This document shows positions 1-8,946 of a stretch of DNA of 64,000 bases, in pieces; position 1 is the stretch's first letter, and every line of letters begins with the position of its first letter. The position numbers and the translations under genes were made by a program. The DNA is from Nocardioides jejuensis (GTDB taxonomy: Bacteria > Actinomycetota > Actinomycetes > Propionibacteriales > Nocardioidaceae), in contig NZ_SJZJ01000001.1 in NCBI RefSeq assembly GCF_004337475.1, forward strand, positions 62,001 through 126,000. The letters run 5' to 3'. The notes under the pieces are model-generated. The model saw only the letters and a list, made by a program, of their open reading frames with translations. It was not told where the DNA came from and did not search any database.

Positions 1-41
1 GAGGTGAGGGGACTCGAACCCCTGACCCCCTGCATGCCATG
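1..41. repeat. attL: left direct repeat of the element (tRNA-Ala 3' fragment)
   Basis: Identical over 41 bases to 31623-31663. It reads, on the minus strand, as the anticodon loop, anticodon 3' stem, variable region, T arm and acceptor 3' strand of tRNA-Ala, without the 5' half. It is therefore the tRNA fragment displaced by insertion. Identity stops at position 42. Confidence 0.93.
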
Positions 42-122
42 TCGAGCCGCCAGCCTCGTTGGGGGTCGTTCACGCTCGAGCCGAGGCTCGGGTGGCCATC
101 GAGTCGCGCCAGATCGCGGCAG

Positions 123-148
123 CGTTGCTGCCACTTGCTGCTGCCACC
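123..148. repeat. Left copy of 26-bp arm-type direct repeat
   Basis: Identical over 26 bases and in the same orientation to 31511-31536. It lies 81 bp inside the left att repeat; the other copy lies 86 bp inside the right one. Internally it has two imperfect copies of TTGCTGCCAC-like sequence. Direct repeats at this distance from both crossover sites are typical of arm-binding sites for tyrosine integrases or their excisionases; the function is inferred. Confidence 0.7.
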
Positions 149-728
149 TTCGGTCGGCAAGGTGCGCGCCGGCGGTGACCACTGACGACCGCAACCGGGC
201 AGGGCGGTGAGGCTTCGGGGCGGCCCCGGAGATCGTGACGACGTCTCCACCGACGGTGATGGGTGAGGCGGTAACCGCTGGGGCGATGCCGGAGCTGGAT
301 CGGCTACTCCCCCGCCGTCGTCACTGCTTGGGGCCGCGGCGAGGACGGCGCGCCAGCGCCGCCCGCAGCCGTGGCCCGCGCCGGCGGAGCCGGCGCTTTA
401 ACGGAGTAAAGAGGATCCTCACCGATCCCGACTCCGCTAGGCAGCTGGGCGATGTGCGGTGACTTGAGGTCTCAACTCGCCCGCATGGCGCTCGCGGAAA
501 CAGGTCCTTCGAACCTGGCCGATCGTGGGCGGATGCCTGTCGAGCGATTGGGCAACAAGGCCCAAACGATCCGCAATCGCACCCCAGACTGCGCCGGCTT
601 CTGCCAGATGGAGGCGTGTGGGTCGGCGGGCGCCCGCGCGACTTGGAAAGGGTCAGGGTTCCTCGGCGAGCCGTTCGAAGCGCGTGAAACTCGTACTTCT
701 GTCGGGCGTGACCGATAACTTCGGACAT
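149..728. other. Left-end noncoding stretch
   Basis: No convincing gene: the open frames here have arginine-rich random composition typical of GC-rich noncoding DNA. The one visible structure is a perfect hairpin at 378-396 (8-bp arms GCGCCGGC/GCCGGCGC, 3-base loop, followed by TTTA), which could act as a terminator that insulates the element end. Otherwise nothing is seen. Confidence 0.5.
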
Positions 729-929
729 ATGGGGAACGGTGACTGGATTTCGCGCTCGATGACCGGAATTCTGGTGGGAATGGGCTGTGCGGCTCTGCCC
801 TTCGTTCTCTTCGCTGCTGTCATCGTGGGCGTTATCGCGGCCGCGATCACCGGTTCAACCGTAATCGGATGGTTTGCTGGTGTCGGCGTGACGGCGTTCA
901 TGATCGGTCTCCTCGCCGAGGGCGCGTGA
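729..929 (+). CDS. Small membrane protein, function unknown
   Basis: A 66-residue protein with two hydrophobic stretches, roughly residues 14-34 (FVLFAAVIVGVIAAAI region) and 42-60, and no recognised domain. ATG at 729 is chosen since hydrophobic protein-like sequence begins right after it; an in-frame GTG at 708 is possible, and neither has a clear ribosome site. It ends 6 bases before the 936 gene on the same strand, so the two may be cotranscribed. If real, it could be a membrane partner for that nuclease-like protein, but this is a guess. Confidence 0.45.
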   Translation: MGNGDWISRSMTGILVGMGCAALPFVLFAAVIVGVIAAAITGSTVIGWFAGVGVTAFMIGLLAEGA

Positions 930-935
930 GCACAC

Positions 936-2936
936 GTGGCGATTGACGAGAAGCGACGGGCCCAACTTCGCAAGCGAGCGAGCCGCGGCATTGCCGAGCG
1001 ATCAGCACTAGCGGCGCTGGCGCTCAAGAACATGACCGCTGCGACCGACATTGTTGAGGTCATTGACCACGCCAGGATCTCTCTTCGGCGAAGCCCCGGC
1101 AGCTCCATGGGCCCGAATCTGATCATCAAACTCGATGGCACAGAGATCGGTCGGTACCTTCTCGAGCCGCGAATTCTCGACGTACCGCGATGGTGTCGGC
1201 CCTCTGTCGAGGGCTTGCTGAGGTCACGCGGCGAGGTCCCGCGCCGAAGCCTCCCCTCGTTGCCGTTGCCCACCGCCGTCACGTGCCGCTTCGAGGTCAG
1301 CAGGGATCTCATTCGCTTTACTGTGCCGGCGAGCGTATTTGCCCGTGATGATGCGGAAGACCCCAGCGCGCGAGAGATCGGACTCCTGCGCCTCCAGAGC
1401 CGCATTGGGGTCGCGATCGCTGAAGAGTTCCACGACCTAATGCGGCATCGCGCCGCCGAACTCGGCTTCCCCGTCGACCAGTTCGTGTCGCCCAGCGACC
1501 TTCCGGGGCCCTTTGCGACGACAGATGTCGAATCGCTCGAGTGGCGGCCGAAGGCGTTACGCCCCTCGTCCCGGGTGCACCAAGACGACTATGAGCTCGC
1601 GCCGGCGCTAGTCGCGTACCTTGCGGATCAGGAGGCGAAGCTCGAAGCGACCCGCAGGGCACGTCTGATTCCGCTTCCGCAGGTGCAGTCCGACGTGGCA
1701 GCAAAGCTACCTCCGCTTGTCGCGGCTGCGATCGAGGAGGCCTGGGAACTCCGCCGCTCCGGCGGCGATGTAGCACGTGGCCGAGAATGGTCACTCGAGG
1801 CGGCGGCGCACGGGAACTGCTTGACCTCCGAACAAGTCGAAAAACTCAAGGATCTGACTCCAACCATTCCCTTACCCCTGGGGTTCTCCGAAACCCACAA
1901 CTCCGTCAAACGGGATTCGCCGTCGCAAGCGCCGTTCCGCTTGGCGCTCGAACTCCGCGATGCGCACCCCGACTGGTGGGAGGCTCTTCCTTGGAGTGAC
2001 CTGAACGATGTCAGCCGGAACGGGGCAGGTCCGGCCTCGACCTTTAAGCACGTCACGCATGGGGTCATCGAGGAATCCGGTCAGGCTGAGTTCATCCGCC
2101 TCGTCTCCCACATGGGGAGCAGCTGGCCGGTAGTTCACTGGCCGACCGACCTCGGGCTCAACGATCAGATGCGAGCTTGGTTGGCTGTCAGCGCTTTGGC
2201 GCAGGCGGATCTGTTCGACGTTGATCTCGGGCTGATACAAAGACGCTGCGCACTCTGCGGCCTTGACTTCCACCTCGGAACCCACCGATTCAACATCGTG
2301 GTCTTTACGCAGACCGAGGAGTTGTGCTGGCCATGCGGGTTGGCCGCTGCTTACGGGATGCCTGGCTCCTGGACCAGTGCGCGCGAAGCAGCGATGCCTC
2401 ATGCCCTCAAGAGTCTCGCTGAGGAAGTCGGCACGGCTCCTTCACTGGCCCTACTGCAACTATCTATCGCCGACGGTGTCACGGACCGCATATTGGCCTG
2501 TGCACTGCGGAGCGTGCTTCCGGCGAAGGGGCAACACTCGACCGGTAATTGGATGCAGTGGCTACAAGCCGCCGGCGTGCTCGAGGGCGGATGGCGCGCG
2601 TCGCGAGGAATCATCTCCATCGCCAACGACGGACACCACTGTCGGTCGATGTTTGAACGCCACGTTGATGACTTTTTTTCCCAAAATCACATTCCGCACC
2701 AGTGCGAACCAACTTGGCCCTATCACGCAACGCACAACCCGACCGGACTCCGCCGAGCTGACTGGCTCCTGCCCGGCGGTGTGCACGTCGAGGCAGCCGG
2801 CATGATGTCGCGGGGTGACTACGCCGCCAAGATGTCCGCCAAGGTTGCCCTGGCCGAGGAACTTGGAATCGAAATCATCGTGATCCAGCCGTCGGACGTC
2901 GTCAGACTCGATGAAGTCTTCAGCAAATGGCTTTGA
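936..2936 (+). CDS. Large protein with zinc ribbon and C-terminal nuclease-like fold
   Basis: A 666-residue protein starting at GTG 936 that I do not recognise as a named family. Two features stand out. A CxxC pair at residues 438/441 and a second at 464/467 look like a zinc ribbon. The C-terminal ~60 residues contain RRADWLLPGG then VHVEAAG, a tyrosine, lysines and GIEIIVIQPSDV; that order resembles the DUF559/Vsr-like branch of restriction-endonuclease folds (D609, E619 as candidate metal ligands), though the usual E-x-K lysine is absent. The N-terminal 400 residues are featureless to me. It converges on the DUF3800-Hsd operon, so a defence role is plausible but unproved. Confidence 0.72.
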   Translation: MAIDEKRRAQLRKRASRGIAERSALAALALKNMTAATDIVEVIDHARISLRRSPGSSMGPNLIIKLDGTEIGRYLLEPRILDVPRWCRPSVEGLLRSRGEVPRRSLPSLPLPTAVTCRFEVSRDLIRFTVPASVFARDDAEDPSAREIGLLRLQSRIGVAIAEEFHDLMRHRAAELGFPVDQFVSPSDLPGPFATTDVESLEWRPKALRPSSRVHQDDYELAPALVAYLADQEAKLEATRRARLIPLPQVQSDVAAKLPPLVAAAIEEAWELRRSGGDVARGREWSLEAAAHGNCLTSEQVEKLKDLTPTIPLPLGFSETHNSVKRDSPSQAPFRLALELRDAHPDWWEALPWSDLNDVSRNGAGPASTFKHVTHGVIEESGQAEFIRLVSHMGSSWPVVHWPTDLGLNDQMRAWLAVSALAQADLFDVDLGLIQRRCALCGLDFHLGTHRFNIVVFTQTEELCWPCGLAAAYGMPGSWTSAREAAMPHALKSLAEEVGTAPSLALLQLSIADGVTDRILACALRSVLPAKGQHSTGNWMQWLQAAGVLEGGWRASRGIISIANDGHHCRSMFERHVDDFFSQNHIPHQCEPTWPYHATHNPTGLRRADWLLPGGVHVEAAGMMSRGDYAAKMSAKVALAEELGIEIIVIQPSDVVRLDEVFSKWL

Positions 2937-3007
2937 GCAGCGACCGGCAAGAACTCCGCGTGCGTCGAGCGCCGACCGGGTTGGGGCCATCCTCCGCAGC
3001 TCGTGCG

Positions 3008-3736
3008 TTACTGAGGGGCGCGCGGCCAGGGCTCGCGCCACGTCACGGTGTGGTCCCGGATCACGGCCATCATTCGCGTACGCGCTGCCTGAACATCAGG
3101 ATGATTCTCCGTCCCGCGGTCAGTGCGTTGCATGAGGTAAGCGATGACATCGGCGAGCTGAACGCCGGCGCAGAGCTTGGAGTCCACGAAATGGACCGTG
3201 TCGACGATGGTGGATAGGACCCGACCAGATACCTCGCCATATCCCATGTTCCTGAGATCCCCCACCATCTTCGCTGCCGTTAGCTGATGCTCTTTGGCCT
3301 CATCCGCAACGACGATCTTCACCTCGCTGCCGAACGCATCCACCTTCTCCAGCAGGAACTGCAGAGCCAACAGGTACGCGCGGTCGAGGCCATCTGCTCC
3401 CCAGCGCGAGGCGAGCCGCGGCTTGTGGATGCTCGCATGTGCGATATGAATGTCGAACTGTGGGATGAGAGAGATGACGTCTTCCAGCACCGACAAGCGC
3501 TCGGGCGGCGTCTTCGATGCCCACTGGCCGGTCCCATTCCAGATCTCCACGCCATGAAACTCGCGTGGAGCGATCCTCATGAGTTGAAAATGCGTCTTTT
3601 CGATGGCGCGGAGGGCGGAGTCCAAATCACGTACTCGATCAGCAGGAGCGAGCACGCCGACCACCGTCAGCAGGTCCTGTTGCTTGGCGCCCCTACCCGC
3701 TGATCCCGTTTCGTCGATGTACACGATCTTGGCCAT
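3008..3736 (-). CDS. DUF3800 domain protein
   Basis: A 242-residue protein with the DUF3800 hallmarks: YIDETG at residues 5-10, an internal VVADEA, and VQLADVIAY near the C terminus, whose acidic residues probably form an RNase H-like metal site. ATG 3736 is chosen because YIDETG must sit at the N terminus; longer starts would add a non-conserved leader overlapping the upstream gene. It is the last gene of a leftward operon hsdM-hsdS-hsdR-Abi-DUF3800, 46 bases after the Abi_C gene. DUF3800 proteins are common in mobile elements and near restriction systems; their biochemical activity is not established. Family call confident, role inferred. Confidence 0.85.
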   Translation of the reverse strand: MAKIVYIDETGSAGRGAKQQDLLTVVGVLAPADRVRDLDSALRAIEKTHFQLMRIAPREFHGVEIWNGTGQWASKTPPERLSVLEDVISLIPQFDIHIAHASIHKPRLASRWGADGLDRAYLLALQFLLEKVDAFGSEVKIVVADEAKEHQLTAAKMVGDLRNMGYGEVSGRVLSTIVDTVHFVDSKLCAGVQLADVIAYLMQRTDRGTENHPDVQAARTRMMAVIRDHTVTWREPWPRAPQ

Positions 3737-3782
3737 CACAACCCACCATCCGGCTCGAGAGCGACACTGCGCCTCGGCTGCT

Positions 3783-4709
3783 TCATGCGCCCGGCTCGCT
3801 GTCCATGTGGGCCAGACGAACTTCCAGCGTTTCAAGAATGAACCGAATCCAGACACTCGCTGCTCCGACCGCGAGTCGTGCGTGCCGAGGCTGGAGCCAC
3901 GCAGGCAACTCGGCGGGGCCATGCCCCGTCCCGGCCGCATTCCGAAGTTCAGCTATGCCCTGCGAGATGCTGTTTAGGCCGCCGAGCACGCTTCGCAGGC
4001 CCTGGATGTTCTCCAATTGCTGGTCGAGGCTTTTCGCGTGGAGGCCGAGCGACTGGTGCACTCGAACAGCCAACTGCGTCGCGTCATCGGCCTTGCCGTG
4101 CGGCACTGTCAGCTTGTCCAGGACCAATTTGCACGTGGACTCAACCATCTCCTTAGCCATACCAACCGCTAGACGCGGGTCGGCATCCAGACTCCTGTGA
4201 GCGCGCTCAACTCCATCGAGAATCGCGGCCGGGTTATCCAGGACCGCGAAGACTGGCGCGAGACTCTCAGAGTGGCCGCTGCTCCGCAGAGTGCCAAGTC
4301 GATCCTCAAGGGGCTGGAACAGTTCGCGGAGGATCTCGCGGCGCGCTTGATATCCACCAGTGCCCGCGGCACCTTGCTTGATCCAGTACGTCCTAAAGGT
4401 GTCTAAGTCTCGGAACGGGAAGCGCACGTCAGTGATCCGGATCCGCGATAGAACGGTGGTCATCGCGCGCAGCAGGACACGCGCCTCGTTGTTGTCCACT
4501 CTGAGGCCCACGCCATCTGTGCCGAAGCCCCGCAACTGATCGTGCACAAGATCGACAAGGCACTCAGCGGTCTCGAAATCCCGCCGCTCCGCAACCGGGC
4601 CCCGGAGGAGGCTGTCGACAAGCGCACGGTTCAACGTCTCTGATGGCGTTCCCCATACATCCGGCGTCGCACCAGCGATGAAGAACTCGTCCTGCTCCAT
4701 GAACGTCAT
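3783..4709 (-). CDS. Abortive-infection (Abi_C) family protein
   Basis: A 308-residue protein whose last ~65 residues (ELRNAAGTGHG, then an alanine-rich helix ending VWIRFILET) match the pattern of the abortive infection C-terminal domain (Abi_C): a conserved arginine, a GHG-type motif and a helix with aromatic and leucine positions. The N-terminal part is helical with no motif I recognise. Its ATG overlaps the end of hsdR by 4 bases, so it is translationally coupled to the restriction subunit. This suggests a back-up response that acts with, or after, type I restriction; the coupling is seen, the role is inferred. Confidence 0.75.
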   Translation of the reverse strand: MTFMEQDEFFIAGATPDVWGTPSETLNRALVDSLLRGPVAERRDFETAECLVDLVHDQLRGFGTDGVGLRVDNNEARVLLRAMTTVLSRIRITDVRFPFRDLDTFRTYWIKQGAAGTGGYQARREILRELFQPLEDRLGTLRSSGHSESLAPVFAVLDNPAAILDGVERAHRSLDADPRLAVGMAKEMVESTCKLVLDKLTVPHGKADDATQLAVRVHQSLGLHAKSLDQQLENIQGLRSVLGGLNSISQGIAELRNAAGTGHGPAELPAWLQPRHARLAVGAASVWIRFILETLEVRLAHMDSEPGA

Positions 4710-7700
4710 CCCAGCCCAAAATAGCGCTCGAAGAACTCAGTCAGCTTCTCGATTACCCGCAGCTTCCGGGCTCCGTGCTCGCCACCGGCCGAGAACCGGG
4801 AGACAGGCGGAAGGATCTGCGTGATGGCCGTACCAGTCGTCGACAGCGCACCATCGCGAAACGCGTTCGCGACGTAGGCCCGAGTCTCGGATTCCTTCAG
4901 CTTCTCCTCGGCGATGAGCTCGGCGAGCTCCTTCTCGCGGCGCTCGGCGATGAACTTTGACCAGTCCTCGGTCGTGTCGGAGACGGTGATGGAGTCGAGG
5001 AACGCCATGACCAAGTCGCGCTTGTTGCGCAGGGATGGTGAGGAGTCGATGGCGTTCTGGATGTTGACCAGGGCCTCCATCTCCTTGTCGGAGCCGTTGC
5101 CCTTCGCCTCGCGCCACTTCTGGACCAGCAGCAGGATGTAGTCGATGTTCACCTCGACCTGCTTGATGAGCTCGATCTCGAAGACGACGTCGTCGAGGAT
5201 CGACTCCTTCTCCGGGGTTTCCTTGCTGCGGTGCTTGTCGTGCAGGTTCAGGTAGATCGACTGGTAGTCCTGAAGCTGCCGCGGCGTCAGCAGCGTGTTG
5301 CCCTCGAACTCGTCGAACGAGGTGAGGATGTTCCGCAGCCGGAGGATGGCGCCGAACATCTTGATGAACCGCTTCTCCGCCTCCTCACCGAGCGGGTCCT
5401 CATCGACCGGGAACTCCGACAGCAGGTCGTTAGCGAGGCCTTCATAGGCGGAGTAGTACTCGTCGTAGGACTTGAGCAGGACGATGCCGCGGGCTTCCTT
5501 GTTGCCGAAGAGCGCCAGGGCGTCGTCGACGTTCTCCTCGAGGTTGCGGAAGCAGATGATGTTTCCGTAGGCCTTGACCGAGTTGAGGATGCGGTTAGTG
5601 CGGGAGAACGCCTGGATGAGGCCGTGCTGACGCAGGTTCTTGTCGACCCACAGGGTGTTCAGGGTCGTGGCGTCGAAGCCGGTGAGGAACATGTTGACGA
5701 CGATGACGAGGTCGACTTCGCGGTCCTTGAGCCGGCGGGCGAGGTCCTTGTAGTAGTTCTCGAACTTCTTCGCAGACGTGTCGTACGACGTGCCGAACAT
5801 GGCGTTGTAGTCAGCGATGGCGCGTTCGAGGAAGTCGCGCGACGAGGCGTCGAGGTTGCCAGTGTCGAAGCCTTCCTCGCCGAGGATGCCGCCGGCTTCC
5901 TCGTTGGCTGCGTAGGAGAAGATCGTGGCGACCTTCAACGGCTGGTGGCCAGGATTCTGCTCGGCCCGCTGCTTCTGCTGCTTCGCGAACTCGTCGTAGT
6001 AGAGCTTCACCGCGGGGATGGAGGAAACGGCGAACATCGAGTTGAAGCCGCGAACCCGCTTGTCACCCACGGTGTAGGCCGACGAGCGCTTGGTCTTGGT
6101 GTCGAAGTGGTCGAGGACGTAGCCGGTGATGTCTTCGATGCGGTCGGGGTGCATCAACACTTCTTCGGTGTTGATGGCCTCGACTTCCTTGTCAGAGACG
6201 TGGTCGGCGACCTTCACGGTGTTCTGGTACGCCACCTTGAACGGCAGGACGTTCCCGTCGTTGATGGCGTCGACGATCGTGTAGGTGTGCAGCCGGTCGC
6301 CGAAGAGCTGCTCGGTCGTGCGGGCTGCGCCACCTGAGGAGCCAGCATTGTCGGCGAAGATCGGGGTGCCGGTGAATCCGAACATGTGGAACTTCTTGAA
6401 CGCCTTGCGGATGGCGGTGCCCATGTCGCCGAACTGGGAGCGGTGGCATTCGTCGAAGATGATGACCAGGTGGCCTGCGTAGATCTCGTGGCCCTTGTTC
6501 TGCTCGATGAACCGGGCGAGCTTCTGGATGGTCGTGACGATGATCTTCGAGTCGGGGTCTTCGAGCCGCTTCTTGAGGTGGGCGGTGTTGTTGGTGCCGT
6601 CGACGGCGCCCTTCTCGAACCGCTCGTACTCGCGGATGGTCTGGTAGTCGAGGTCCTTGCGGTCCACGACGAACAGCACCTTGTCCACGCCAGGCAGACG
6701 CGAGGAGAGCTGGGCGGTCTTGAAGCTGGTGAGCGTCTTGCCGGAGCCCGTCGTGTGCCAGATGTAGCCGCCGCCGGCGACGGTGCCGTACTGCTTGTAG
6801 CTGGTGGAAGTGACGATCCGCTGAAGGATCCGCTCTGAGGCGACGATCTGGTACGGCCGCATCACGAGCAGGGTGCGGCCGACGTCGAAGACGCAGTACT
6901 TCGTCAGGATGTTCAGCAGCGTGTGCTTGGCGAAGAACGTCTTGGTGAAGGCGGTGAGGTCGCCGATGCGCTTGTTGTCGGCGTCGGTCCACCAGGACGT
7001 GAACTCGAAGGTGTTCGACGTCTGGTTCTTGCCGCGCTTGCCGCCGGTCGCTTCCTTGATGCGGCGCTCGCGGGTCGTGTTCGCGTAGTACTTCGTGTGC
7101 CGGCCGTTGGAGATGACGAAGAGCTGGACGTACTCGAAGAGGCCGGAGTCGGACCAGAACGATTCGCGCTGGTAGCGGTCGATCTGGTTGAACGCTTCCT
7201 TGACGGCGACGCCGCGGCGCTTCAGCTCGACGTGCACGAGCGGGAGGCCGTTGACGAGGATCGTGACGTCGTAGCGGTTGGCGCGCTTCGCACCGGCCGC
7301 GGCGCCGTCGACCTCGTACTGGTTGACGACCTGGACCCCGTTGTTGTGGATGTTGGTCTTGTCGATAAGGGCGATGTTCTTGACGGTGCCGTCGTCGCGG
7401 GTGAGGACCTGAACGTGGTCTTCCTGGATCTTGGTGGTCTTCTCGACGATGCCGTCGGCCTTGGAGGCGACCTTCTCGATGAAGAACTTCTTCCACTCGG
7501 CGTCGGTGAACTGGATCTTGTTCAGCCGTTCGAGCTGGGTGCGGAGGTTGTTCTCGAGGTCTGCGGCCTTGGTGATGACGAGTCGCTCGTATGCCTGGGC
7601 GATGAGTTGGGCGATGAACGCGTTCTCGAGCTCTGCTTCGGACTGGTGCCCGTCGCCGTCGCCACCTTCGGGGATGTAGGTCGCGACGACGGTGGACTCG

Positions 7701-7768
7701 TCGGTGACGGAGATGGGTTCGAAGTGCGTGGCCGTGCCGGGTGCACCGAGTTCGTCGAAGCCGTTCAT
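4706..7768 (-). CDS. hsdR: Type I restriction endonuclease subunit R
   Basis: A 1020-residue HsdR, the usual size. The N-terminal nuclease has D167 (RYDVTI) and E181-L-K183 (VELKRRG) of the PD-(D/E)XK site, followed by a QxxxY box (QIDRY, 195-199). The motor has Walker A GSGKT (341-345), DECH (439-442), FGFTGTP and a motif VI-like QAFSRTNRI. It translocates DNA with ATP and cuts unmethylated DNA far from the recognition site, in complex with HsdM and HsdS. It starts 4 bases inside the end of hsdS and its end overlaps the Abi_C gene by 4. All catalytic motifs look intact. Confidence 0.97.
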   Translation of the reverse strand: MNGFDELGAPGTATHFEPISVTDESTVVATYIPEGGDGDGHQSEAELENAFIAQLIAQAYERLVITKAADLENNLRTQLERLNKIQFTDAEWKKFFIEKVASKADGIVEKTTKIQEDHVQVLTRDDGTVKNIALIDKTNIHNNGVQVVNQYEVDGAAAGAKRANRYDVTILVNGLPLVHVELKRRGVAVKEAFNQIDRYQRESFWSDSGLFEYVQLFVISNGRHTKYYANTTRERRIKEATGGKRGKNQTSNTFEFTSWWTDADNKRIGDLTAFTKTFFAKHTLLNILTKYCVFDVGRTLLVMRPYQIVASERILQRIVTSTSYKQYGTVAGGGYIWHTTGSGKTLTSFKTAQLSSRLPGVDKVLFVVDRKDLDYQTIREYERFEKGAVDGTNNTAHLKKRLEDPDSKIIVTTIQKLARFIEQNKGHEIYAGHLVIIFDECHRSQFGDMGTAIRKAFKKFHMFGFTGTPIFADNAGSSGGAARTTEQLFGDRLHTYTIVDAINDGNVLPFKVAYQNTVKVADHVSDKEVEAINTEEVLMHPDRIEDITGYVLDHFDTKTKRSSAYTVGDKRVRGFNSMFAVSSIPAVKLYYDEFAKQQKQRAEQNPGHQPLKVATIFSYAANEEAGGILGEEGFDTGNLDASSRDFLERAIADYNAMFGTSYDTSAKKFENYYKDLARRLKDREVDLVIVVNMFLTGFDATTLNTLWVDKNLRQHGLIQAFSRTNRILNSVKAYGNIICFRNLEENVDDALALFGNKEARGIVLLKSYDEYYSAYEGLANDLLSEFPVDEDPLGEEAEKRFIKMFGAILRLRNILTSFDEFEGNTLLTPRQLQDYQSIYLNLHDKHRSKETPEKESILDDVVFEIELIKQVEVNIDYILLLVQKWREAKGNGSDKEMEALVNIQNAIDSSPSLRNKRDLVMAFLDSITVSDTTEDWSKFIAERREKELAELIAEEKLKESETRAYVANAFRDGALSTTGTAITQILPPVSRFSAGGEHGARKLRVIEKLTEFFERYFGLG

Positions 7769-8946
7769 GCTGTCTTCTCTTCGAAGGTCAGGAGCTTGTC
7801 GCGGTAGTACTCGTACTGCTTGCGCCGGCCCTCGATCTCTGTGGGAAGGCCGATGGAGATGTCGTTCGCGAGCTCGTCCAGTGCATCTAGAACCGCCGCC
7901 ACGCGCCGTTGCTCATCGACCGGCGGCACCAGGATCTCAAGATCGGATATGACCTTCACCGATAGCCCTGGCTGCGCCGACTTCGACGCGTACTGGTTCA
8001 GGTTCATCTCGACCAGCATGTGGTAGCCCCAACGCGGGTCCACGCCTTCGTTCGGAGTTGCAACAACCGCGTGCTCGGTCGCGTAGAAGTCCCCATCCGC
8101 CCACTTCACGTTGCCGCAGAGCGCACCCTGCCGACCAACAAGGGCGCGGGGACCAGTTTGGTTGCTCTCGGCGACGTAGCCACGGAGACCGCCACCGCCG
8201 AAGCAGGGCACAGAATGCTCATCGTCCGCGATCGAAGCGATCTTGCTCGCCTGAATGAACTTGCCAGCCTTGAGCGAAAACGCATCGCCGAGCTTCATCG
8301 ACTTGGCGGAGTGGAGCGGCGCCGAAAGCAGATGCGCCCGGTAGAAGGCCAGCTGGCGGGAACGCCACTCCAGCTCGAACTCCAGCTCGAACTCCAGCTC
8401 GGACTTGAGCCGCTCCATTTTGTCGAGAATCGCGACCACACGCTCCTGAACCGCCGTGGGCGGCACAGGAATCTTCACAGTTGCGAGGTCGGTTCCGTTG
8501 ACGCGACGAACCTTGGTTCCGGTCACATGCGGAGCCTTCTGACGCTGGAAGTCCGACGACTGGAAGAAGTAGGAGACAAAGCGCGGGTCAAGCTTGTGGG
8601 AGTACACGTAGGCGTCGCCGCTCACGGCGACTTCGTCACTTCCCAGCCAGGCCACGGCCTTGCAGACGTCAGCGTCGTTCTCACTGGTCGTTGCAATCAC
8701 CAGATCGCCTGGCTTGGCCTTGCGCAGCTTCTTGGCAACATCCGGGGCGACACAGGACTTCGTCACCGTTGCGGACGTGCCGTAGTGGGTAAAGATCTGG
8801 CCGTAGTGAATCGCTCCCACGCCCGAATCGACGAGGTCCTTCTTTTGCAGGCCATTTCCGCGGGTGAACTTGCCAACGTCGCCGAGCGTCTTGAACTCAA
8901 CCCCAGCAGGGCAAAGCTGAGAAACGAGGTCTGCGAACGAGGTCAC
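7765..8946 (-). CDS. hsdS: Type I restriction-modification specificity subunit S
   Basis: A 393-residue HsdS with two target-recognition domains (about residues 5-165 and 200-365), each followed by a conserved helix (KMERLKSELE... and the C-terminal LDELANDISI...RRKQYEYYRDKLL). It sets the bipartite DNA target for HsdM methylation and HsdR cleavage. The central helix holds the repeat ELEF-ELEF-ELEW, encoded by three 12-bp units (8368-8403), as in EcoR124-type proteins where repeat number sets the spacer length of the target. It overlaps hsdM and hsdR by 4 bases each. Confidence 0.96.
   Translation of the reverse strand: MTSFADLVSQLCPAGVEFKTLGDVGKFTRGNGLQKKDLVDSGVGAIHYGQIFTHYGTSATVTKSCVAPDVAKKLRKAKPGDLVIATTSENDADVCKAVAWLGSDEVAVSGDAYVYSHKLDPRFVSYFFQSSDFQRQKAPHVTGTKVRRVNGTDLATVKIPVPPTAVQERVVAILDKMERLKSELEFELEFELEWRSRQLAFYRAHLLSAPLHSAKSMKLGDAFSLKAGKFIQASKIASIADDEHSVPCFGGGGLRGYVAESNQTGPRALVGRQGALCGNVKWADGDFYATEHAVVATPNEGVDPRWGYHMLVEMNLNQYASKSAQPGLSVKVISDLEILVPPVDEQRRVAAVLDALDELANDISIGLPTEIEGRRKQYEYYRDKLLTFEEKTA
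8368..8403. repeat. Three tandem 12-bp repeats in hsdS spacer helix
   Basis: Units at 8368-8379, 8380-8391 and 8392-8403; the first two are identical (CTCCAGCTCGAA) and the third differs by one base. Read on the minus strand each encodes Glu-Leu-Glu-(Phe/Trp). Because the unit is a multiple of 3, copy changes keep the frame and would lengthen or shorten the helix between the two recognition domains. Confidence 0.9.

Noticed and set aside
4..462. Short open frames at the left end
   Set aside because: They overlap the att repeat and arm site and encode arginine/serine-rich noise without start signals.
5231..6337. Open frame of 368 codons opposite hsdR
   Set aside because: Valine/glutamate/leucine/arginine-rich low-complexity product antisense to an intact HsdR; a composition artefact.
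8368..8403. 12-bp repeats considered as a CRISPR or minisatellite outside genes
   Set aside because: They lie in frame within hsdS and encode a regular helix repeat; they have no unique spacers.
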